NCBI GenBank assembly: GCA_029287875.1
Contig: JARFQH010000312.1
Location: 1-13,755 of the forward strand
From: Desulfobacteraceae bacterium
GTDB taxonomy: Bacteria > Desulfobacterota > Desulfobacteria > Desulfobacterales > SG8-13
Length of the DNA stretch: 13,755 nt
Direction of reading: 5' to 3'
Below the pieces are notes generated by a model. It made no database searches and was not told the DNA's origin. It saw nothing but the letters and a program-made list of their open reading frames with translations. Position 1 is the first letter of the stretch. Each line of letters starts with the position of its first letter. The translations under genes and the position numbers were made by a program. Below are positions 4,661-10,542 of this stretch, piece after piece.

Positions 4661-6731
4661 TCCATCCAGAAATAGGAGGGCTGATCAGAGGGAAAAAGGC
4701 GCGAGCCCCCAGGTCGTCGATACGGCGACCACAAAGACGAGTGACATAACCCAGGTCACTCTGACCAGGTCGTTTCTGGTCAATAAGCTTAATTTCATCA
4801 ATTTTTCAAATCGCACCGTCCGCTTAAAATTCAAACATACCCGCTTTGACCGAACGATCACCTTGAAGCTAAAGCCGCTGCCATGCCAAGGGGAGCGGAT
4901 CGACCTGCAGTGGTCGCAAGAAGACCGGCTCATCAGCAGGCTCAAATCTTTCGTTTTCGATTCAATCCTGATCCCCGACGGCCAAAAGCTGATCAGGGCC
5001 GAGGCGAAAATCATTTCTATGAATCAAACCGGCATCAGTCTGCACCTGCCGGAGACCTGTCATCAAATCAGCAACCGGAAAATGCGTCGGTACACCGGCC
5101 GAAACGTCGATGTACAGATGGTTCAAAGCAGTTCGCTTTTCCGCGGCCGCCTGCTCGACTTCAACGCCGTCACATTTCGTGTGGAATTGGAGGCCGGTGC
5201 TCAACAGACCTTCGAGTGGATCAATCCCGAAAGCTCGGTCAGTGTCATTCTCTCCGATGGTGCCGACACTTATTATTCGGGCGAGTGTAAAATACTTCGC
5301 CACTGCCGGTGCAACGCCAACATGCATTATGTGCTGGAGCCGATCAGTCGGGCCATCCATCGTTACAGGCAAAAAGAATTTCGCAGCGAGCGCCTGGAAA
5401 TCAACCCGTCGCCGGATATTTACTTTACACACCCCTTGACCAAGAAACCCTTGTCACTCAAGGTCGTGGATCTGTCGGGTTCCGGTTTTTCGGTGGAAGA
5501 GGATGAATTAAACGCCCAGCTATTGGCCGGTTTGACCATCTCTGAAGTGGACGTGCGGTTCTCCAACAATGTTTCGGTCAACTGCAAGGCCCAGGTCGTC
5601 TATCGCAGAGTCTGCAACGAGGGGAAAAGGGGTGTCTGGGTCAAATGCGGGTTGGCGATTATCGACATGGATACGGAGAACAACGTCAAGCTCCTGTCTC
5701 TTCTGCACCAGGCCAACAACCGCTATTCGTACATTTGCAACCAGGTCGACCTGGATGCGCTCTGGGGGTTCTTTTTCGAATCCGGGTTCATTTATCCGGA
5801 TAAATACGCGTATATCGAAGCCAACAAAGATCGCATCAAGAACGTCTATGAAAAGCTCTACACCCAAAGTCCCAGCATTGCCCGGCATTTTATCTACCAG
5901 GAGAAAGGCAACATCCTCGGCCACATGGCCATGGTTCGCTTTTACGAAGATGCCTGGCTGATCCACCATCACGCCGCCAAGAAATCGGCTCTGAACAAAG
6001 CCGGTCTGATTGTTTTGAAGCAGATCGGCCACTTCATCAACGACTCCTACCGTCTCAATTCTATTCATTTAAAACATGTGATGATGTATTACCGGCCGAA
6101 CAATCGATTCCCCAGTCGGGTCTTCGGCGGTGCTTGTCAGCATATCGACGACCCGAAATGTTGCTCGGTCGACGCGTTTGCGTATGTTCATCTTCCCGTG
6201 GCGCCCGGACCGGTCGCGGCGATTGCCAGTCCTTGGGAGTTGAATCCGGCGCAACCGGAAGATCTCGCTGAACTTCAGGATTTTTACGAATACGACGTCG
6301 GCGGGCTCATGTTAAAAGCCCTCGGCCTGGATTCGGACCGGATCGGCCGAACAGGACTCGAAGAGGAATACCGGCGACTCGGTTTCAAAAAGGAGAAGCA
6401 TCTTTTTGCGTTAAAGGCCGATGGCTTGCTCAAGGCGATCATCTTGGTCAACATTACCGATTTCGGTTTCAATCTGTCGAACCTGACCAATTGCATCAAG
6501 TTCATCGCCGTGGACCCGGAAAAATTGACCGGTGATATTTTCAAGAAAGTGATCTTCAAGTTAAATGAAAAATTTCCTTTCGAGGAACTGACGGTTCTGG
6601 TCAATCCGGTATCCTTTGCCGAGGCCATCCAGCTGCCCTATGAAAAAATTTACAACATGTGGATCATGAATACCCGATTTTCGGATCCCTATTTCCGTTA
6701 CCTGGAGCGCCTGTTAAAGCATGTCAATTAG
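4584..6731 (+). CDS. PilZ-domain protein with a C-terminal tandem GNAT-like acyltransferase region
   Basis: From this ATG the product has 715 residues. The first 60 or so are basic and low-complexity. Residues 75-160 look like a beta-barrel domain comparable to the N-terminal domain of YcgR proteins. RKMRRYTGR (165-173) with DFNAVTF (192-198) resembles a degenerate PilZ domain. A clearer PilZ domain follows: an arginine-rich RYRQKEFRSER (260-270) then DLSGSGF (296-302), matching the [D/N]xSxxG c-di-GMP motif. After about residue 385 the sequence resembles a GNAT fold: strand GHMAMVRFYEDAWLIHHHAA (446-465), then NKAGLIVL (471-478) where GNAT enzymes bind CoA phosphates. A second, weaker GNAT-like half covers about 549-694. 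Taken together it would be a c-di-GMP-responsive acyltransferase in the cytoplasm. PilZ is reasonably secure; GNAT is by pattern and unverified. ATG 4584 has AGGGA 5 nt upstream; TTG 4566 and GTG 4569 are alternatives, as is an upstream frameshifted start at 4451. It ends 2 nt from the convergent methyltransferase gene. Confidence 0.8.
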   Translation: MEPARKKNTLIDLATASPAPRNRIGSPSRNRRADQREKGASPQVVDTATTKTSDITQVTLTRSFLVNKLNFINFSNRTVRLKFKHTRFDRTITLKLKPLPCQGERIDLQWSQEDRLISRLKSFVFDSILIPDGQKLIRAEAKIISMNQTGISLHLPETCHQISNRKMRRYTGRNVDVQMVQSSSLFRGRLLDFNAVTFRVELEAGAQQTFEWINPESSVSVILSDGADTYYSGECKILRHCRCNANMHYVLEPISRAIHRYRQKEFRSERLEINPSPDIYFTHPLTKKPLSLKVVDLSGSGFSVEEDELNAQLLAGLTISEVDVRFSNNVSVNCKAQVVYRRVCNEGKRGVWVKCGLAIIDMDTENNVKLLSLLHQANNRYSYICNQVDLDALWGFFFESGFIYPDKYAYIEANKDRIKNVYEKLYTQSPSIARHFIYQEKGNILGHMAMVRFYEDAWLIHHHAAKKSALNKAGLIVLKQIGHFINDSYRLNSIHLKHVMMYYRPNNRFPSRVFGGACQHIDDPKCCSVDAFAYVHLPVAPGPVAAIASPWELNPAQPEDLAELQDFYEYDVGGLMLKALGLDSDRIGRTGLEEEYRRLGFKKEKHLFALKADGLLKAIILVNITDFGFNLSNLTNCIKFIAVDPEKLTGDIFKKVIFKLNEKFPFEELTVLVNPVSFAEAIQLPYEKIYNMWIMNTRFSDPYFRYLERLLKHVN

Positions 6732-6733
6732 CG

Positions 6734-7540
6734 TTATGCCGGACGGCGGCCCCGACAGGTAATGACCGGTGTGTAAGTGAATCGGCGTGGGGTGTTGACA
6801 AATGCCTGTTCGAATTCCGATCTGAATCCCTCGAAACCCCTCTCGTATTCATCGAAAGGATAACCCGAGTTCCGGGCGGCGATTTCCACCTTCTTTGTCC
6901 AGTTAAAGGCATCGGCTTCTTTGAGTTCGCCGTAAATCAGGTGGTGTGGCATCATGTCGACCGCGATGTCGCGGAATCCGAGATCGTAAAGGTAGGCATA
7001 GAGTTTACGTCCGACATAAGGGTCGAAACCGGCCGCTTTTTCAAGGGCATTCATAACGCCTGCCAAGGCGGTTTCGAGTCGAGGTGTCAGTCCGTAGTGG
7101 TTCAAGCAATTGTGATCGAGATCGATCAAGCAAAGAATGCCACCGGGCTCAACAATTCGGGCGATGTTTTTCACAATCTCGAAACTCTCGGTGCGATAGT
7201 ACTCTAAAACGAAGCGGATCCAGACCAGATCGAATCGGCCGAGTGCTTCAAGCGGTTTCCGGATGTCCATTTGACGGAAGCTCAGACCAGTGGCGCTGTA
7301 TTTGGATTGTGCGAACCGGACGCGCTGTGGCGCGATGTCGACACCGATAGTCTCCGCACCCGGCTGGGACAGTCGGTTGAGGATAAAGGTCGTTTTGCCC
7401 GATCCACAGCCCAGATCGGCAACCCGCATACCGGCGGTGATTCCAGACCAGAGTGCCTGCATCTCGACCATACGGGGATCGGTTTTCAGATCCAAGCGAA
7501 GGGCTTCTTCATCGCTTTCCATCAAGTAGTCTTTTCGCAT
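6734..7540 (-). CDS. Class I SAM-dependent methyltransferase
   Basis: This 268-residue soluble protein has the Rossmann-like methyltransferase core. Motif I is ADLGCGSGKT at 41-50 (glycine-rich SAM loop), an acidic residue sits at the end of strand 2 in GVDIAPQRV (Asp68), FRQMDI at 88-93 is the adenine-side motif, FDLVWIRFVLEYY at 103-115 is motif IV, and EPGGILCLIDLD at 131-142 is the post-motif strand. The C-terminal half (about 145-268) is a family-specific substrate part rich in aromatic residues. The substrate cannot be told; small-molecule or quinone-like methylation is as likely as any. The ATG at 7540 is preceded by a strong AAGGAGGT with a long 11-12 nt spacing. It runs toward the PilZ gene with a gap of 2 nt, so the two transcripts must overlap. 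A promoter candidate lies about 60-80 bp upstream. Confidence 0.85.
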   Translation of the reverse strand: MRKDYLMESDEEALRLDLKTDPRMVEMQALWSGITAGMRVADLGCGSGKTTFILNRLSQPGAETIGVDIAPQRVRFAQSKYSATGLSFRQMDIRKPLEALGRFDLVWIRFVLEYYRTESFEIVKNIARIVEPGGILCLIDLDHNCLNHYGLTPRLETALAGVMNALEKAAGFDPYVGRKLYAYLYDLGFRDIAVDMMPHHLIYGELKEADAFNWTKKVEIAARNSGYPFDEYERGFEGFRSEFEQAFVNTPRRFTYTPVITCRGRRPA

Positions 7541-7595
7541 CCCCTAACAGTACCTCCTTTTGGTACCCGTAGCGTTTTCTGTTGATTTCCCGCGA

Positions 7596-7623
7596 TTTAC
7601 AGCACTTGCCGGCGGTCTGTCAA
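7596..7623 (-). promoter_or_regulatory. Candidate sigma70-type promoter for the methyltransferase gene
   Basis: On the minus strand a perfect TTGACA (plus 7618-7623) is followed after 16 bp by TGTAAA (plus 7596-7601), matching 4 of 6 positions of the -10 consensus. Transcription would begin near 7589 and give a leader of about 50 nt with the strong AAGGAGGT site. Inferred from consensus only. Confidence 0.4.
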
Positions 7624-7666
7624 TCGGTTATTCAGCCACTCGGCCGCTATCAGCCATAGAAAAACC

Positions 7667-7686
7667 GTAACCGTTCACAGGGTTGC
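7667..7686. repeat. Partial second copy of the hairpin element's left arm
   Basis: GTAACCGTTCACAGGGTTGC resembles the left arm of the 108-bp hairpin element that starts 50 bp downstream (GTAAGCGTTTACAGGGTGCC), differing at only a few positions. No matching right arm is seen nearby, so this looks like a truncated or decayed copy. Confidence 0.5.
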
Positions 7687-7716
7687 AAAGTCCGATGCGC
7701 TTCAAACCACCTAATT

Positions 7717-7824
7717 GTAAGCGTTTACAGGGTGCCGCAGATGCAAGGCGTCGGGCGCGCAGACGTACTTTTGTACTTCAAGTGTCCGACAACAAGGCAG
7801 ATGCGGTGCCCTGTGAACGCTTAC
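7717..7824. repeat. 108-bp palindromic hairpin element (interspersed repeat or structured RNA)
   Basis: The left arm, 7717-7739 (GTAAGCGTTTACAGGGTGCC then GCA), pairs with the right arm 7802-7824. Of 23 positions 20 are Watson-Crick and the other three are G-U in the plus-strand RNA, so the whole arm can pair in one strand's transcript but not in the other. The inner part has a second hairpin: GTCGGGCGC (7750-7758) against GTGTCCGAC (7782-7790) and, at the tip, GTAC-TTTT-GTAC (7765-7776). From memory, elements with the GCAGATGCAAGGCG core are repeated in Desulfobacterales genomes; I cannot check copy number. It lies between the divergent methyltransferase and S1 genes. Confidence 0.75.
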
Positions 7825-8086
7825 GAAAAACCGAATTTACTTGACCTGAGCAGTGTTTATTTTTACTTGTTATGTGACGTTTTACGACTTCAGACGCTCA
7901 GGGTCACGGTAAGAAATAATTTCACAAGATTGCGCCGGATTTGGGTTCGTCTACAAGGCATATCCAGCGGCGCATATCGAGATACGTGTCGGTGGATGTA
8001 ACGCAGTAGACGATCCAAAAGACAAGCAAGATGTGGAATTATTTCTTGCTGGGGCCCTAAAATGCGACCATTACGGGAGTAAACAC

Positions 8087-9553
8087 ATGAAAGATGAGAA
8101 CAGTTTCGAGGATGATAACGATAAAGCAACCGACAGCGAAGACTTCGGTGCACTTCTTGAGGCCTACGGCGGGGATATCGGCGGGAGCGTTCAGGTAGGC
8201 GATAAGATCAACGGCAAGATTATCGCCATCGGCTCGGAGACAGTCTTTGTCGACACCGGAACAAAAATCGACGGGGTAGTGGATAAAAAGGAACTGTTGG
8301 ATGACAAGGGCCAACTGCCCTACGGCGTCGGAGACCGGCTCGAGCTTTTTATTATTGCCGCTGACGAGGGCGAAATCCGGCTTTCCCGGGCATTATCGGG
8401 TATCGGCGGGTTGCAGCTGTTGACGGATGCTTTTCGCAACCGGATTCCGGTCGAAGGGCGGGTGACCGAAACCTGCAAGGGCGGATTTCGCGTCGCCGTG
8501 ATGCAGCGCACGGCATTTTGCCCGATCAGCCAGATGGATGTCAAGTTCGTCGATACACCGGAAAACTATGTGGGGGAGACCTTGCTTTTTATTATCACTC
8601 AGTTCGAAGACAAGGGACGCAACATCGTACTTTCCCGTCGTAAAATTCTGGAACACGAGCAGCAGAAAGCGCGCGAGGTCTTTTTCACCACGCTGACAAC
8701 CGGTGTCGTGCTCACCGGCACCGTCACCCGTCTGATGCCTTACGGAGCATTTGTGGAATTGATTCCAGGGTTGGAGGGTATGGTGCACATCTCGGAACTG
8801 AGTTGGTCACGGGTCGAGAAACCTGAAGAAGCCGTAAGGACTGGCGATCGGGTTCAGGTAAAGGTCCTCAGCATCGATGCCCAAGAGGGCAGCGCACGTG
8901 AGAAAATTGCGCTGTCCGTCAAGCAGGCAACGGGAGATCCCTGGGAAGACGTCCTCGACAGGTTTCAGCCGGGGGACATCGTCAACGGCAAAGTCACCCG
9001 TTGTGCCCCCTTCGGGGCTTTCGTCGAGATCGCTCCGGGAATCGAGGGGCTGGTTCACATCAGTGAAATGAGTTTCGTGAAAAGGGTTCAAAAGCCGTCC
9101 GATATCGTCACGCCCGGGGAGCCGGTGACCGTCATGGTCAAGACAATCGATGGTGAAAACAGAAGAGTTTCCTTGAGTATCCGCGATACAGAGGGCGATC
9201 CGTGGGCCGAGGTACCGGAGAGGTACCCCGCCGGCCGCAGCGTTACAGGCGTTGTCGAAAAGAAGGAAAAATTCGGTTATTTTATCGCTCTTGAGCCCGG
9301 CGTTACCGGATTGCTGCCCAAATCGAAGATAGGCCAGGCGACCGATCCAAAGGTTTACGACAACATAAAAACCGGCAGCTCCATTGCAGTCGTCATCGAC
9401 TCGGTCGATAGCCAGAACCGCAAAGTGACCCTTGCACCGGGACACGGCGACGCGGTCGAGGACTGGCAGAAGTATGCTGGTGGACCTCCCGTGGCTCTGA
9501 GCCCTCTTGGTGAAAAATTGAAGGTGGCGTTGTCCGGTAAGCGGAAAAAGTGA
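8087..9553 (+). CDS. S1-domain RNA-binding protein with five S1 repeats (ribosomal protein S1-like)
   Basis: The 488-residue product is built of five OB-fold S1 domains at about 36-103, 119-186, 207-279, 295-366 and 384-450, after an acidic start (MKDENSFEDDNDK). Domains 3 and 4 are closest to the consensus: GTVTRLMPYGAFVEL...GMVHISELSW and GKVTRCAPFGAFVEI...GLVHISEMSF. Domains 1, 2 and 5 are more diverged. Such proteins bind single-stranded mRNA; ribosomal S1 brings mRNA to the 30S subunit. Typical proteobacterial S1 has six domains and about 550-580 residues, so this may be a second, shorter S1 paralogue and not the main rpsA. The ATG at 8087 was chosen because GGGAG (8075-8079) stands 7 nt upstream. 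The frame stays open back to a GTG at 8033, which has no such site. The gene stands alone; the next gene is about 275 bp downstream. Confidence 0.85.
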   Translation: MKDENSFEDDNDKATDSEDFGALLEAYGGDIGGSVQVGDKINGKIIAIGSETVFVDTGTKIDGVVDKKELLDDKGQLPYGVGDRLELFIIAADEGEIRLSRALSGIGGLQLLTDAFRNRIPVEGRVTETCKGGFRVAVMQRTAFCPISQMDVKFVDTPENYVGETLLFIITQFEDKGRNIVLSRRKILEHEQQKAREVFFTTLTTGVVLTGTVTRLMPYGAFVELIPGLEGMVHISELSWSRVEKPEEAVRTGDRVQVKVLSIDAQEGSAREKIALSVKQATGDPWEDVLDRFQPGDIVNGKVTRCAPFGAFVEIAPGIEGLVHISEMSFVKRVQKPSDIVTPGEPVTVMVKTIDGENRRVSLSIRDTEGDPWAEVPERYPAGRSVTGVVEKKEKFGYFIALEPGVTGLLPKSKIGQATDPKVYDNIKTGSSIAVVIDSVDSQNRKVTLAPGHGDAVEDWQKYAGGPPVALSPLGEKLKVALSGKRKK

Positions 9554-9652
9554 TCCGTCCCCATCCTCGTTTTAAAATCACAAGCACGAATCAGTTTCCG
9601 ATCCTCTTATGGCGCATTTAGGGACGGAAACCACCCCTTCCAAAGACCCTTT

Positions 9653-9790
9653 GTGACCGGTCTGGTCGGAATCGTACCGATCAACTTGATCCCTTTCGGC
9701 TGCATGCTTACATTGCCCGGTATGTTGCGGAACTGGCCAATTATACAATGGACTATTATCCGGCAAAAATTTGTGCAACTGCACGTATAA
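9653..9790 (+). CDS. Possible small membrane protein (45 residues), weakly supported
   Basis: A GTG-started frame encodes a hydrophobic stretch (TGLVGIVPINLIPFGCMLTL) followed by a tryptophan-containing and basic tail ending VQLHV. The same frame is open all the way back to the S1 stop codon (9551-9553), 78 sense codons in total, which is somewhat longer than expected by chance. There is no ribosome site before the GTG, and the promoter proposed for the ABC operon lies inside it. It could be a small membrane protein, the remnant of a decayed gene, or chance. I cannot identify a family. Confidence 0.2.
   Translation: MTGLVGIVPINLIPFGCMLTLPGMLRNWPIIQWTIIRQKFVQLHV
9686..9714 (+). promoter_or_regulatory. 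Candidate promoter of the ABC transporter-tesA operon
   Basis: TTGATC (9686-9691), a 17-bp spacer and TACATT (9709-9714), each with 4 of 6 consensus matches, lie about 115 bp before the ATPase start. Another AT-rich box, TACAAT at 9744-9749, has a poor -35. Consensus matching only. Confidence 0.3.
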
Positions 9791-9828
9791 ACAGAAAGTG
9801 CCGGCGATGGAGGGAGGAGAAGTTTTAA

Positions 9829-10542
9829 TTGAATATTGTTGAAGCCGATAACATAAGCAAGACATATACGATCGACGACCGAAAGGTATCGGTTCTGATA
9901 AATATATCTCTGGTGGTCAATGCCGGGGAATTTTTGGTCGTGGAAGGTCAAAGCGGCAGCGGAAAGACAACCCTGCTCAGCCTCCTGTCCGGACTGGACA
10001 AGCCGTCGGCCGGCAGAGTTCTTATTGATGGCCGAGATATCACAGAGGCTACTGAAGACGAACTGGCTCCGATGCGAAACCAGTTTTTTGGGTTCATCTT
10101 TCAAGCCTTCCACCTCGTGCCGTCGCTGACGGCGTTAGAGAATGTCATGTTTCCGGCCGAGCTCAAGCACGATCGCACGGCCGCCGAAAGAGCCAGGGCG
10201 CTTTTGCAGCGGGTCGGTCTGTCTCACAGGGAGACCAATTTTCCACACCAACTCTCCGGGGGTGAGATGCAGCGCGTGGCCATTTGCCGGGCGCTCATAA
10301 ATCTCCCCAAGATCATATTTGCCGATGAACCGACCGGAAACCTGGATTCCAAAAACGGGCGGTCCATATTACAATTGCTATTGGAATTCCATCGGGAAGA
10401 AAACACAACGCTGATCATGGTGACGCACAATCGGGAAATTGCTGCTCTGGCCGACCGCATTATTCTGCTCGAGGATGGACGAATCAACGGTGTCAAACGA
10501 GGATATCCAGACCATGTCGAAGCTGAAATTCATTCTGCGTGA
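9829..10542 (+). CDS. ybbA: ABC transporter ATP-binding protein, LolD/MacB/YbbA type
   Basis: This is the ATPase subunit of an inner-membrane complex of the mechanotransmission type (MacB, LolCDE, FtsEX, YbbAP), which works on substrates in the periplasm or outer leaflet. All nucleotide-binding motifs are intact in 237 residues: Walker A GQSGSGKTT at 40-48, Q-loop Gln92 in FQAFHLVPSL, signature LSGGEMQRV at 142-150, Walker B IIFADEP at 162-168, D-loop NLDS at 171-174 and H-loop His200. The start is TTG at 9829, preceded by a purine-rich GGAGGGAGGAG about 8-10 nt upstream; no ATG or GTG gives a full N terminus. The 3' end overlaps the permease gene by 29 nt, indicating coupled translation. The symbol rests on the order ATPase-permease-tesA, the same trio as E. 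coli ybbA, ybbP and tesA; LolD is less likely because only one long permease follows. Confidence 0.9.
   Translation: MNIVEADNISKTYTIDDRKVSVLINISLVVNAGEFLVVEGQSGSGKTTLLSLLSGLDKPSAGRVLIDGRDITEATEDELAPMRNQFFGFIFQAFHLVPSLTALENVMFPAELKHDRTAAERARALLQRVGLSHRETNFPHQLSGGEMQRVAICRALINLPKIIFADEPTGNLDSKNGRSILQLLLEFHREENTTLIMVTHNREIAALADRIILLEDGRINGVKRGYPDHVEAEIHSA

Larger units (their letters stand above)
7541..8086. other. 545-bp divergent intergenic region
   Basis: Apart from the methyltransferase promoter, the partial arm copy and the 108-bp hairpin element, I see no gene. An 89-codon frame at 7732-8001 runs through the hairpin element and lacks a ribosome site. The right part (7825-8074) should hold the promoter of the S1 gene. 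TTGACC at 7841-7846 is a possible -35, but no good -10 stands at the right distance. Confidence 0.5.

Noticed and set aside
7841..7869. Promoter for the S1 gene from TTGACC (7841-7846)
   Set aside because: The hexamer at 17 bp spacing (TACTTG) matches the -10 consensus at only two positions, so I did not list it as a promoter.
7732..8001. 89-codon plus frame between the methyltransferase and S1 genes
   Set aside because: It begins inside the 108-bp hairpin element, has no ribosome site and reads as random sequence.
8033..8086. GTG 8033 as start of the S1 protein
   Set aside because: No ribosome site precedes it, whereas GGGAG stands 7 nt before the in-frame ATG at 8087.
10439..10513. Upstream start of the permease at 10439
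   Set aside because: It would lie deep inside the ATPase gene and add residues unrelated to the family; ATG 10514 has GAGGA at 10 nt and gives the normal N terminus.
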